A DNA stretch of 64,000 bases, taken from Dactylonectria macrodidyma. Lineage: Eukaryota; Ascomycota; Sordariomycetes; Hypocreales; Nectriaceae. This document shows, one piece after another, positions 12,316-24,522 of the stretch. The stretch is taken from positions 744,001 to 808,000 of the forward strand of contig JAGMUV010000003.1 of the NCBI GenBank assembly GCA_020744425.1, written 5' to 3'. Each line of letters begins with the position of its first letter. Position 1 is the stretch's first letter. A program made the translations under genes and the position numbers. Below the pieces are notes generated by a model. The model was not told where the DNA came from and did not search any database. It saw nothing but the letters and a program-made list of their open reading frames with translations.

Positions 12316-15300
12316 CGAGAGGGATTGCGATTTGTGAAACTTGGACGACAGGTGATGGAGTGTCGATGATTGTGGGCGCGTGGGACGAGTCTTTTAATGT
12401 TGTGGTTGCTGTCTCGTTGACGTCGACGGCAATTTGAGGATAATGAGCCCTGGGTGGGTATGGAGGCGGCCCGGGTTCGGGTTGGAGGCGAATAAGACCA
12501 ATGTGGAAGCTCAGACACGCAACGTGTGTGTGGCTGGTGAAGAATGCTAGTAGGTAATAGTAGTAGAAGGGTGACGCAGACGAGAGGCGTGTCGAGAAAA
12601 ACAGGGTCAAAGCTGGCGTATAAATGGAGGCGAGCCTTAGATGAAGCAAGGAATGGCGGCTGATAAGTAATGCAGGTTGGTGTGGTGTAATGGATGGTGT
12701 AGTGGAGGGTTGGGATACGCCGCAGCTTCAGTCAACAATAACGACCAAGCGGAGGGGGTGAGCAATTGGTTATATGGTTCTGCGAGAAGGAACGAGCAGT
12801 ACCTAAATTGCTAGGCGCGGTACTCCGTACAGCAATTAGTATGGATGTGGACATTTGTATCGGGGCAAGGTCCTGAGAGCAAGGTGCGAGACCAGGCCAG
12901 GGAAATGAAGGTCTAACAGCGAGTCAGCACGGGCACGCAAACCCACGATAGCGATTTGAGGGGGGATAGAATGGCCAGGGGGCGTTGGCGATGCCACCCC
13001 TTCGACGGCCCACGCCCATAGCACTGGAGCATCTGTGCCGCTTCTTTTTGCTGGTCTCTAGCCTCTGGCAACGAAAAGGGGGGCGTGGATCACGATGAGA
13101 GGTGTGTGTGGCGCTGTGGCAGATGCAGAGGGGAACACGAAAATGGAACCCTCCGATGGCAAGGCTCAAGCTTTGGGGTGGATCCGTTCTCAATGCGACC
13201 ACGCTTTTTTACTCTTTTTTTTTTTGCTTTCTTCTTTCTCCTCGCCGCCTTAGCGTGGTACTTGCTGTGCAGCATCTCGACCTGCTTGCAGTCTGGTGCT
13301 GTGCTGTCTCTCTCTCTCTCTCTCCCATCAACTGACCTGTTCCCCATCCGTCCCCAGACCTGACCCCTCTCTTCCTCTCTTGGGCTTCGTACATGGTGTG
13401 GATCGTAGATGAATTGTTTCGGATGGGAAGTGGATGGAGCAGGGTCAACAGGCTGCACCGTTTGGTGAAGTCGTAATAGTAGCGCCGTGTGGCTCGCTCC
13501 GCACGCCATAGGTGCGAGCGATGAGCATGTTGTAAATTGCCTCTCCGTCGTCTTACCGCAATCTTCGAGGCAACAGTATCACATCTTTGTCGTTCAGCCC
13601 TGGGCTCGTAGGCCCATCTGGTTGGTTCAAGCTACTTACACCAAGAGCAATGATTTGCCATAGCATGGACACGAGGTTAAACCAGGAACAGTTGGGCGGG
13701 CTTTTAGCGCTATCGCCGTCCGGCTTCTAATCTTGGGCTGGGATGGATCCATCCTACTGGTGACTGGCGCTCACCCAGCAGTAGCCTGAAGTTCCATCCA
13801 ATGTTTACGCCGTGAGGGGGCCACTGTGCCCAACTTTACTCTTTTCGATATGTGGCGGTCGAAATGCTCAAAAGTGCAGCGTGCTTGGTTACGCCGGTGG
13901 TGTCGTAGGCGCCGTCGTCCAGGGGAAGGAAACCCCTTCTCCCCGCCATCAGCCGTCTCGAGAAAACGGAGGTCGCCGTTAGTTCGGTTACGTCCATTGA
14001 CTGCCGAGAGGGGGCCTCACGAACTAAACTGGAGGACTTTTGGGAATCGTGGGACGGTGTGTCCAGGCTTTGGAACGCTGGAACGCTGGCACGCTGCACC
14101 ACCTCAGCTGGCAGGTAACCGACCCTGCGGGTGGGAGGTCAGTGGCCGCACAGACAGTTCAATGCAAGCAAAACAACCAGTAACGGCAATGGAATGGACA
14201 AACGAGGGTTCCATTTAGAGGGACCACCGTGGAGTCTGCAGCACCCAGCAACGCAACTCAGGGTCTGGAAACTGGGAGGTGCACCGAGCCGCAGGGCCAC
14301 AGGCCGCCACGGCCAGCAGTCAGCGCTCTGACAGGGCAGTGTAGGCACCACGTGCCGCTGCTACGTCGCCAGCAACGAGCAGAGGTGCAGCCGGTGAGCC
14401 ATGAGGAGGGCTGCACGCGCTGGGAGGGGCTGCAGATGCGCTGTGAGTGTGTTGCCAGCGCCGATTATGGTGCAGCTTGTAGTGCGGTGGTGCAGTGGTG
14501 CAGGCTGTAATGCAGCGGTACGGCCGATGCAACAGTGATCGCCATGCGGCGCAAGTGGTGGTGGGTGGTGAGGATATTGCAAATGCCCACCCGTTGTTCT
14601 GCTCTATGTCACCCGATTTTGCTGACATCCGGACCGGCCGTGGAGAACTGACACCGCCCTGGCGGTAAACTGATACCAACGGATAAGGACAAGGCAGGGT
14701 AGCATCGAACACCCAGCTATTGAAGCTTGGCCTTCATCCCCTCTTTCCAATGCCCTAGCTAATGCCCGACCGTCGACAGCGCGGCTACAGGCGGGCGACG
14801 GGGTCTGAACCTACAGAAACTGCTGATAAGGCGCACGAGACCTCGTTACTCGTGGGGTGATGATAGCCGGTCCCTGGGATGCGGGGGATGACGAGTTCGT
14901 GACAGTGAGTTGACTCTGTAACTCCAGACTGCATATAGATCACCTGTTGACACGCACCGTCGTAATCGTAGGTAGTTCGGAATTCGGAATATGACTGCGA
15001 AACGGCAACTACGGACCCCGTCTTCCACACGGTACAACACGTAATTAGTAACGCACGCACTGAGCAATACTGGGGAGAAGTTCATCCCGGGGTTTTTTAA
15101 TGACTTGCTTGCTGGGTTCCCTGTTCATTCTCTGATAGTGGCCCCCCCTCCCCTGTAAACCCAGCACCGTAAGCTGTCAATGGGCGAGCAGCCACCTCGA
15201 ACTCGCCCCCAAACAGACCAGGATTTGTATGGACGGACCACCACAGCAGTCCATTTAGAAATGAGGCCCGTAATCTTTCCAAAGCCCAAAGCCATAAGCG

Positions 15301-17479
15301 GATCTGAGGGGGGCATTGGGCTATCAATTTCTATTCCTGTTCTGCAATAGGAAAGATAAGGCCCCTACTCGACGGGATGGTCCTCAACGGGATTGCGTAC
15401 CATCCCGTCAACGTACCTTGCTGATCCCGTGAAGTTCCCCAGCTCCACCATGGAGCTCAAAATGCATGACATCAACTCCCGACATCACCTGGTCCCCGAA
15501 ACAACGTGATGGCTCCATCGTAAGCACCCACTTACGTCAGGAATAAAAAGGAAAAAAAAATTGAGAGGAAAATCCTCTCTCCGGGGCCAGCAAGCCAGCT
15601 CCGAAACACGCTCCGGCTCCTCTTTGTTCCCCCCTAAATGTCGTCTCCCGGTCCACCCACTGTGCCAGGGTTTACAACACGGCCAAAATGCCTCTTTAGC
15701 TTGCTGACCGGTAAGGAAAATCGCTAGTGGTCCTAGGCCCGGGACAAAGAACTTGGGATCCGGGGCCCAGTGCGGCTCTATAATTGCCCAGCTCCACGCC
15801 GTAATACCGGTTCTCCATCCCGGAGTCCGTAGTTGTCCACAGTTAATTTTCAATTTGCACGTTAATTAATTCATACGCAAATCTCGATCTCGATGCCAAA
15901 AATGATGGACTTTTGGTGTTTGCACCCGGCTTGGCGTGTAGAAATGATTGTGATCCGTTGCTCTTCCTTATCGGATTACGCCATAGACATCATAATCTAG
16001 AAAACACCAAATTATGACGACAAGACTCAAGAAGCGGTAAAGCTTCTATCTGTAACACCACCCAAAACCAAGGCAATTAATTACCAAACGACTTCGTCAT
16101 GTCAATAAACAATACATCATATACTGCGTCTCAGAGCCATGACATGACATCCGGATCTGCACCCCCAATCCACAAGTTTCACCTTGCTAGGTGGCCGTCA
16201 CATCCCGTTAGACGTCAAGTGTCGATTAGGATGTGCAAAGCAGCGTGCCTGGCAGCTTAGCTCTCCCACACGGAGCCTTTTTCAGCGTCACATTGCTTGA
16301 ATCATCGATCGTCCATGTTTTGAGGGTCTCGTGCCTCCACCCCATAGCCTATTTGCGATTGGCCGCAGGAGACTTTGCTCCCGTCGATGTACGTCTCCTA
16401 GCTCCATGACCTCATGAACATGTTGTTTGCCCTCAGCCCCACCAGACCAACGTCACGGAAATCTGAGAGGGAGTGGCATGGTTGGTGTGCCACCCCCAAG
16501 CCGTTTGGCGATAGAGCGCCAATCATTCATCGAGAACCATCCAGCGTTTTCTATCAAACCCTCGAAAATCGCGTGTCGTTCCCTTCCGACGAAAAACTTA
16601 CGGCCGACTACATACGAGAGCTCTTTGAGGGGCCCCGGATGCGGGGGCTACATTGATTCCCCATGTGAGCATCAGGTTTTTGAAGACTTGGCGGACGCGA
16701 GTACGGAGCCGAGGCAGGGTCCCCGTGTTCAATTGCCGGCTCGGTTTCGTTCTGGACATGCAGTATGCTAGGAGACCTGGATCAATTATCAAGCCACACT
16801 TAAAGGCTCTGTACTATGGTCAGCTTGTAGACGTTAGACACATGGCGTGACACCTTAAGCAATCCGGAGGTGCACCATGTCGGGTAAGGCCGGATGGCCA
16901 CGGTCTCCGTCTTAGACCGGAGAAGAGTAGTGTGAATAGTAACCAGTATCCCGATGGCTCTACTTTACAGAACTTGTCAAATGGTTAATCATCTGGTACA
17001 CAACCGGGATGTTTACAATGGCACGTTTGGATGTTTTTGGATATATCATACGGGAATTGGTCTTGGCCAAGCTGTCCCTGGATTCCGGATGAGCATTTAC
17101 GACGGAGCTACCCTAGAGCTTTAACCTCTCGAACCACCCCTAGAACAACAGTCCGGATCTTTTTGATCAAGGCCCCAAGCTATTTGTCCTCGTGTAAGGT
17201 GTTAATGTGTAACTTTCAAGCTCAGCTGGTCTAGAACCACCGGTGACTCAAATACTGAAGACTCTCCACACACCACAACCATCTAGGTCTCGGCGATACC
17301 GACAAATACCACCTCAACTACAGAGGACCATTTCAAAAGACTTTGCTTACACTAAGGATGCCACACCCTCGAATCCCTGCTAGGTACTTAATAGTACATT
17401 CAGCCTCGTATCATTATTAGGTAATGACCGCTAAATCTACTATAGCTTTAGTAGTATTAGGCCTATATTATCACGGGCC
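12316..17479. other. 5.2-kb gene-poor stretch left of the retroelement
   Basis: No ORF here shows a recognisable motif or a credible exon series. Pyrimidine-rich tracts occur at 13200-13330, including (CT)n at 13306-13324 and a T run near 13215. The last ~150 bp before 17480 become AT-rich, grading into the RIP-affected element. Relics of genes cannot be excluded. Confidence 0.45.
13306..13324. repeat. (TC)n microsatellite
   Basis: About nine to ten TC units in a pyrimidine-rich tract that also holds poly-T runs near 13206-13225. This pattern is common in fungal promoter regions, but no gene start is evident next to it. Confidence 0.85.
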
Positions 17480-17661
17480 AGGTGAGATCAACTTAAGAGG
17501 TAATGCCACTGTATTACGAGAATACTATGATAAAGAGGAAAGAGAAAGCGGGCAGGCGCGTGGACGTGTAGACGTATTAATAGTCCCTGTGGCCTGCCCC
17601 GTGCGTCCTAGTTACGTATCGACCCCACCCTGGGTCCAGCACTCTAGACGCTCCTGTTATA
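17480..17661 (-). repeat. Left (3') LTR, 182 bp
   Basis: Direct repeat of 24131-24312, same length and alignable without gaps. The two copies differ at about 20 sites by my count, and every one is a transition. On the minus strand it begins TATAACAGGAGC, where the other copy has TGTGACGGGAGC. Mutations have gone in both directions between copies. Confidence 0.93.
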
Positions 17662-17675
17662 TCACCCCCCTCTTT
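17662..17675 (-). other. Polypurine tract of the retroelement
   Basis: The minus-strand sequence AAAGAGGGGGGTGA lies directly upstream of the 3' LTR. This is where Ty3/gypsy elements carry the RNase H-resistant primer for plus-strand synthesis. It fixes the element's orientation independently of the coding relics. Confidence 0.7.
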
Positions 17676-18599
17676 AAGGCGCTTAAAACGGCTGCGTAAG
17701 CGCAAGTTGTTAAATTCTTATGATCGCTAGATAATAAAGACTCTTCGTTTCTATCGTGCTTTCTTAGGCCCCCGGCCTAGTTTGATCAGTTAATTATTAT
17801 TAGAGTGCTCTAGTATGTCTATATTCGCAGTAGTCGCATTAACCTAGGCCTATAATTACTTTAGTAGTTTAAGTATTTTTAAATATTCTTTATAAAACTC
17901 CTTTAGTTATATTAGTGTATTTTTAAAGTTTTTAATAAAGTACTATTTATTATTAAGGTTATATTTAACTTAGTCTATTCTATACTAAAGCTATTTATTA
18001 TACTTATTATATTATAATTCCTTAACTTTATAAACCTTATACTCTTTAATACTATTAATAACTTTAAATAATAATAAGTCCTTATCTTACTTTAGTATAA
18101 GATTATTAGAATAATATTATAACTAATTTATATATAGAGTTAGGTTTATATATTATAAAGAGAGTAAGTCTAAGTAGTATAAATGCCTGACTTATTCTAT
18201 AATAGTCTATAGCCCTCTCTTCCTCTAGTCTAATACTTAGCTAGGTCTTATACTTATAAGTCTATATATATTAACCTAGACTTTATCCTTAACTATAAAA
18301 TCCAGTTCTTAGTACTTCTTATTAGCTTAGTAGATCTACTATTTTTATACTTAATAGAAATTCTACTTAGTAATTTTAATAGAGTCTGCAATCTGCTTAG
18401 TATATTACTAAGTATCCTCCTTTAATAAATATTCAGCTTTTATTTTATAGCCCTTAAGGTTAGTTCTCTTATTCTAATTAAGTTAGGATTAAAGTAAGTA
18501 ATTAAGTAATAGTCTTATTAGTTCTATATCTAGTAACTTATAGTAGAGATTTATTTATATATAGTCTATTAATAGTAATAGTTTACTTTAGTTATCTTA

Positions 18600-19140
18600 A
18601 TAATAGTTAATAAATAGTTATAATTAGTAGTTTAAGTACTAGTTATAAATCTTAGTATTCCTATCTATTTAAGAGTGCTTTACTATACTTAATTTCTACT
18701 TTACTCTAATAAGCTTATATAGCTTATCTATAAAGATAGTAATAAACTATAGTCCTCAGTCTAATATTACTATTTCTAGTATTTTAAAAATATAGTAAAT
18801 ATAATAATAGTATATATATATAATGTCCTTTACTATTACTATCTAATAATAAAGTATAGAAAAAGCAATCTTACTAAGCTAATTAATAACTACTTATATA
18901 TAGTTATATCCATTCTTATCCTTAGGCATATAATAAAAGTCTATTATAATATATTACTATATCTAGTATAAGACTTCTAATAAGTATAGCAATCTAGAAG
19001 TCTTATCTTTATTAGTATAAGCTCTTTTATATAACTTATAATTTACTTAAAATTAATTAATATTAGCTAATAAGCCTAACTACTAAAACCTCTTAGTAAT
19101 TAATCTAACGGTTTTATTATATCTTAAGTAGGCTATATTA
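18600..19140 (-). pseudogene. Integrase relic (HHCC and DDE core, mutated)
   Basis: On the minus strand the integrase can be followed through stops. A degraded zinc-binding region reads YKLYKRA where the family has a C-x2-C pair. The core reads IIIDFYYMPKDKNGYNYI (first Asp kept), then IVILD followed by TGA-G-CTA-TAG, where the family has DRGPQ (CGA to TGA, CCA to CTA and CAG to TAG, all C-to-T; second Asp kept). Further on is HS*IDRNTKIYN*YL, where the family's catalytic Glu has become Lys (GAG to AAG). The spacing matches retroviral-type rve integrases. No chromodomain could be made out. Confidence 0.88.
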
Positions 19141-20324
19141 AGCTTATAGTAATTCTCCTTAATAACCATTATTTAAAGAATACCTTCATTTAGAATAAAA
19201 ATGCGCTAATTCTAGTAAACTACGCCTTTATCCATTATTTAACTATTGGCCTTCTTCTCTATGTTCTCTTAGTAAGGCTATGATTAAGGAAAGGCCCTAT
19301 TAGCCCAGAGGATGGCATTAAGTAGCTGCCATCCTTCTAGCGCCTGGATAGCCTCTCTTCTAGAGCTGACTAAGGACTTAATAGCTTTAGCCCCAATTAA
19401 TACTACCTCTAGTCCTTTTCTAGAATTAGGCTTAGTATAGGGGCAGGCTATAATCTTATAATTAATAGAACTAATTACTAGGTCCTGACTTAGTAATACC
19501 TTATTTTATATAGCTTCTTATTATGCCTTCTATATAGTTAGTTTAAATAACTTTTAAAATAGAGTATTTACTATAATATTCTCTTACTTTAAATAGTAAG
19601 TAATCTTAAAGTCATAAAGTACTAGGTTATCTACTTACTATACTTACTTACTATTAAGGCATTATTTAGTTAAGAAGTACTTAAAGGCTTTATAGTTAGT
19701 AATAACTAAGAATTACTATTAGAGCCCTAAGAGCTTAGCATTCTATTCCTTTAAGGCTAATACTATTATAAGCATCTCCTAGTTATAAATCAGGTAATAT
19801 ATCTCTATATTATTTATTATTTTAAAGAAGAAAGTTATAAAGTACTAATCTCTATTTTTACTCTTTTAGATTAGTATTATAATTACTATACCTCCTAATA
19901 TATTAGTCTTAATAATTGTATTATAAAGAGGGTTATACTAAGCTTAGTATAGGGCTAATGAAATTACTAACTTTATAGCCTTTATTATAATTATCTCCTC
20001 TTTAGTCTACTTCTATAAAATCCCCTTCTTTATTAATAGTATAAGTAGTCACACTATCTAACTATAAAACTTAACGAACTTTTAGTAAAAGTTATAAAAC
20101 CTAAAGAAGGCTTATACTCTCTATACATTTATTAGTTCTTTTTAATTTATAATAGCCTTTATCTTCTTTAAGTCTATCCAGATCCTGTTTATTATAATTA
20201 TAAAGCCTAGGAACTCTGTCTTTATAATATAGAATTCTGATTTATTAATATCTGCTTATAACCTTATTATAACTAGGCATTTTAAGACTATATTAATATA
20301 TGCTTTATAGTTTTTAATATTTTT

Positions 20325-20700
20325 TAAATAAATAAGAATATTATTAATATATACTATATAGTAAATATTTAAGAGATCTATTAAGATATAGTTAATATAA
20401 GCTTAGAAGTGTAAAGAGCTATTAGTCAGATTAAATAGTATTACTTTATACTTATAAGTACTATACTAAGTCTTAAAAGCTATAAGATCTTTAGAATCTA
20501 AAGATATTTATATCTAATAGAAGGCTTATTAGATATTAAGTTTTATAAATACTTTTGCCTTTACTAGCCTTAATTAGGTTTCTTTTATTAAAAGTAGTAT
20601 ATAATATTCCTTTACTATTAACTTATTAAGCTTCTTATAGTTTATATAAAAGCACTATCCGCCATTCTTCTTTTTTATAAATAGGACTAATAATATATAT
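20325..20700 (-). pseudogene. Reverse transcriptase relic, YxDD changed to YINN
   Basis: The minus strand reads VLFIKKKNGG, a TAG stop, CFYINYKKLNKLIVKEYY, then ILLLIKET. The family pattern is FVKKKNGG, RFCVDYRKLN, TVKDRYPLPLIEET. About 80 codons on, YYIVYINNILIYLKN matches VYLDDILIYSK with both catalytic aspartates changed to Asn (GAY to AAY). This identifies a Ty3/gypsy RT whose active site has been destroyed by G-to-A change. Confidence 0.9.
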
Positions 20701-21729
20701 AGCGCATTAACTACTAATATAATAAATCCTTTTTATAAATACTCCTTAATATAGTTCTTTATTACTTCTAGCTATTTAAAGCTTAACTTATATATTAGTA
20801 AGACCTTTTAACTATTAGAGATTAGCTCTTTTAATTCTAGCTTTATATTAACGCCTGGCTAGTAAAGTAGTAAAGCATTAGACTTAGCCTTAGAAAAGGC
20901 ATATCATAAGTATAAGTACTATTAAGATAACTTTAACTCTACCTTTTCTCTTAATTTAGGCATATCTTTATAAAGGTTCTCCTTTCTAGCTTCTCTCTAT
21001 TCTAGTTATTCTTTAATAATCTTATCGATCTCCTAAAGGGTGACTTTACTAATCCATTCAATATCCTTCTACTTAACTACCCTCTCCTATTACTTACTAG
21101 TATTAATAATACTAATTTTAATTATAACTCTTTTAATATTAATCATTAGTTACTATAGTAAGTCAGCTTAGATTATTATTAGCTTAGTATTAAAGTCCTT
21201 TATTAGAAGAGAGAGTACTATATCCTTTAATGCCCTATCTATCTTAGCTATATTCTCTTTAGCATTATCTGACTATTACTTCCTTAATAAGCGATCTTCC
21301 CTTCTAAGGATCTGATCCTTATAGGCCTTCTTTTATTCTACGCTTAGTTAGTTATATTATTCTATATTAGCCTAATCCACTAGCCTTAAATAGTAAGGGC
21401 CCTTTAATAAAAATATTAGTATTATAATATTATTACTAAAGTAATCCTTCGGCCTATTATTAGGCTATTATAAGTAGTAATATTTAATAAAGATTTCTAT
21501 ATTATACTTTTTAAACTACTTCTTCTTAATAATTAGCTCTTAATACATTCTAAGTTCTAATATTAGATAATTTAGCTATTATCTACTATCTATATTTAGT
21601 GTTATTACTATAATATAAGTAATTTATTATTATCTGCTTTTATATCCCTTAATAATAAGTCCTCGCCCTAGGATTAAGATTTAATAGCTCTATAGTTATT
21701 AGTACATCCTTAGGGCTAGATCCTTATTT

Positions 21730-21775
21730 ATAAAGATATAACTATCCGCTCTAGTATTATATAGACCTTTAACTT
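21730..21775 (-). pseudogene. Retropepsin relic, DTGA read as NTRA
   Basis: The minus strand reads VKGLYNTRADSYIFIN, which aligns with the ALIDTGADxYIFI pattern of gypsy proteases. The catalytic Asp is now Asn and the active-site Gly is Arg, each explained by one G-to-A change. The position between gag and RT is as expected. Confidence 0.7.
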
Positions 21776-22027
21776 TAATTACTAATTCTAAACTTATTAT
21801 TATATAAGGATAGTAGAGCTTCTTCTTACTAAGTAATTTATCTATATTAATTAAGCCTTTATTAAAGATTAGTAATTACAATTCAGGTCCTAAAGAGGAG
21901 ACTTTCCTTAAGACTTATCTTTTTCTAACTCAGAGAACGACTTATCTAATTCATTAAGGATCATAATAATAATTATCTACTCTGCCTTCTTAGCCTTAGT
22001 ATAAACTTCATTCACTTTGCCCCCCTC

Positions 22028-22075
22028 TAGACACTCCTAATAAGTATAGCTAACTTTCTTATACTTAAAGCACTT
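22028..22075 (-). pseudogene. Gag CCHC zinc knuckle relic
   Basis: The minus strand reads KCFKYKKVSYTY*EC, which keeps the exact C-x2-C-x4-H-x4-C spacing. The second Cys and the His have become Tyr (TGY to TAY, CAY to TAY), and a stop replaces a probable Gln. This is the nucleocapsid end of gag and lies upstream of protease and RT. Confidence 0.85.
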
Positions 22076-23754
22076 CCTTTCTTTAGCTAGCTTATAAACC
22101 TCTAGGTCCTTAAAAGTCTATTTACTATTAATCTTAGTCTTTAAATACTTAGGTATTAAAGTTACTAACTTCTTAATATCCTTCTTTCTAGTAATAGTAC
22201 TATTACTCTTATTAGTCTATAACTTACTAGTCTTCTTACTATCTTTCTTTATTAAGGTCTTTATATAGGCCTCTTCTACTATTATAATATCATTAAGTGC
22301 TACTATAAAGGTATTAAAGCTTACCTTTTTAATAAAGCACTATATAGTTATAGTATGTTTTATCTCTACTAGCACTTTATTATAAAGCTCTTCTTTCTAA
22401 TCCCTTTTAAGGATCTTAGTATTATTTACTATAGCTAAGAACTTAATATAAAAGCTATACTAACTACTATTAGTATAGTATCTTAAGGCTTTGAACTCTT
22501 CTTATACTTTAATCTTCTTATTCTTATTCTAAAAGAGGGTTATTAGAACTTAGAAGATATCTTTAGTAGTCTTAAAGGCATCTTCTTCTGCGTTCTTAGG
22601 TATACAGGGGCGTAAATAGGCAGCTACGATACTCTTATAATGACTGAAAATATAATATACCTTATCCTCCTCTTTAAAATAGTCTTATAAGCCGTTATAT
22701 TATAGCTTATATCTAGCCTTAATAAGCCAGTCTTTGAAGTCCGGTTCCTTACTATTATTAAGCTTAGGTAAGTCACTCTTCTGCTTCTAGTATAGCTTAG
22801 TCTTAGCCATTATCTCATTTCTAAGAGGTATATCTTTATAGAGAGGGGCAGTATACTATACTGCTTTTAATTATACTAGTTCCTTATTAATCCATACTAC
22901 TTTAGTATAAGCTATCGCTTCAGCCTTAATTGCCTTATTATACTCTTTAATAAGTCACTTAGTTATTTTAATATACTTATTATATAGCTTAATAAGCTTA
23001 TCTTACTACTCTCTGATTACTAATTACTTAGTAAAATTGCGAATTATTAAGGCTTATACTTTAGAGTATTTCTAGACTATTAATTCAATATTATTAGTAT
23101 TAATTAAAAGGTTCTTAAATCTTCTATCTTAGTCTTTTATATAGACTGTAAATTAACTATTATTTATAATCTTATAGGTTTAAGCATTTAAATCTTCTTT
23201 AATAGAATCTACTATAAGTTATATAAAAGGTCTAATAGATATCCCTTTATTATCTTTTATATTAATAGTCCCTTTACTATCCTTATTTATAGACTTAGTA
23301 AAGTACTACTAGACCTATTAATAAAAGGCGCTCTTTTAGTATGCTTTATTAATGCTCTCTTTATTAGCGCTTTATATACTTAACTCAGAGCTCTTAGTTA
23401 TATTAATTACTAATTAGTTCTAATTAATAGTGATTTACTATTTATACCTACGTCTTACTATAAGTAAGCGGATCTATAGTCAGATCTAATGCGATAATTA
23501 ACTTTATACTAATGCGTATCAGAGTTAATTAAGATATAAGTAGAAAGAATAAATAATTATAATATAATATTATAGGCTAGGTGTAAAGTCCTTATATATA
23601 AAATATATAACTGATAAGGAAATATCTCTTTTAGCTCTTATTAGATAAGACTATAAATAATATATTCAAAATCTCCTGATTTTTAGCTTTATAATGGTAT
23701 ATATTATGCCTTAGAAAGCCTATCTTCCTTATACTATAACCATAAAAGACATCT

Positions 23755-24130
23755 ATAATAAGAACCTTCAATAAGGTTAGAGTTCAAGCATCAGACATAC
23801 GTCTAACAGTCCTAAAACTCGGGACATGTCTTACCCGGTTTTACTATGACAAATTGTCCAAATCCCCTGTTAGATTGGACATGTGACTGGACAGCAATCT
23901 CTCTATAAAGCTGGGGCTTTTCTCTAGTCAGTCCAGATGTATTATCATTATCAATACATGCATTTCTCAACTAATCACATCAAACTGACTATCTTTCTGA
24001 TCGCCTTTTCCTGCTCTTTCTGAATCTTTAATCCCTTTTCTGATTGGTCAATTCCTTGACCCACAATCGCCGAGTTCCACCAATAACCTTCCACTCCTTC
24101 CACTCCTTCCACTGCTGTAGCCTTTACACT
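23755..24130. other. Low-RIP island with promoter-like sequence inside the element
   Basis: Between the right LTR and the AT-rich interior lies about 375 bp of ordinary base composition. On the plus strand it has TGTTAGATTGGACATG near 23870, a TATAAAG box near 23905, a CA-rich section, and a triple CCACTCCTT repeat near 24090-24110. TCTAACA occurs about 60 bp before TGTTAGA, resembling the terminal pair of some Copia-type LTRs. It may be the gypsy leader, a later-inserted solo LTR, or leftover promoter DNA. Confidence 0.5.
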
Positions 24131-24312
24131 AGGTGAGATTAACTTAAGAGGTAATGCTACTATATTACAAAAATACTATGATGAAGAGGAAAGAGAAAGC
24201 GGGCAGGCGTATAGACGCGTAGACGCATTAATAGTCCCTATAGCCTGCTCCGTGCGTCCTAATTACATATCGACCCCACCCTGGGTCCAGCACTCCAGAC
24301 GCTCCCGTCACA
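24131..24312 (-). repeat. Right (5') LTR, 182 bp
   Basis: Partner of the left LTR. On the minus strand it starts TGTGACGGGAGC and ends AATCTCACCT. Sequence identity with the left copy stops sharply at both ends. Outside it, at 24313, the sequence turns into the 3' flank of the methyltransferase gene. Confidence 0.93.
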
Positions 24313-24522
24313 TATATTATAGCTAACTAGTGGGCTAAGTGCGGTATAACTTAGAGCTTCTTTTAGTGCTAATGTTTATAAGATGTATTTAATGTTCTTA
24401 TGATAGGAAAAAGCGAAATGTGGCCTACGCGCTGGCAAAGACTTTTGAAATGGTCCTCCGTATAAGGTGACCTAAGCTCCTAGTCTAGACCACCATGCAA
24501 ACCCAGTGCGTCGTCCGTTGTG

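Larger units (their letters stand above)
17480..24312 (-). mobile_element. RIP-degraded Ty3/gypsy LTR retrotransposon, minus orientation
   Basis: A 6.8-kb element bounded by 182-bp direct repeats. On the minus strand the order is gag CCHC knuckle (about 22075-22030), aspartic protease (about 21775-21730), reverse transcriptase (about 20690-20330) and integrase (about 19130-18600). RT before IN is the Ty3/gypsy order. The interior (17.7-23.75 kb) is strongly AT-rich and full of stops, and catalytic codons are altered as C-to-T and G-to-A changes would do, the signature of RIP. A polypurine tract AAAGAGGGGGG lies immediately inside the left (3') LTR, agreeing with minus orientation. I find no clear target-site duplication and no clear tRNA primer-binding site next to the right LTR. 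It is incapable of autonomous movement. Confidence 0.93.

Noticed and set aside
12293..12649. 118-codon minus-strand ORF upstream of the Ser-rich gene
   Set aside because: Pro/Tyr/Ser low complexity in promoter-like DNA, overlapping the real start. At most an upstream ORF.
13090..13509. Opposed ORFs of about 100 codons
   Set aside because: They arise from CT/GA and poly-T tracts. Translations are repeats of Lys/Arg or Phe/Leu.
17424..17699. 91-codon ORF across the left LTR
   Set aside because: It runs through the LTR in the direction opposite to the element's genes and has no similarity to gag or other element proteins.
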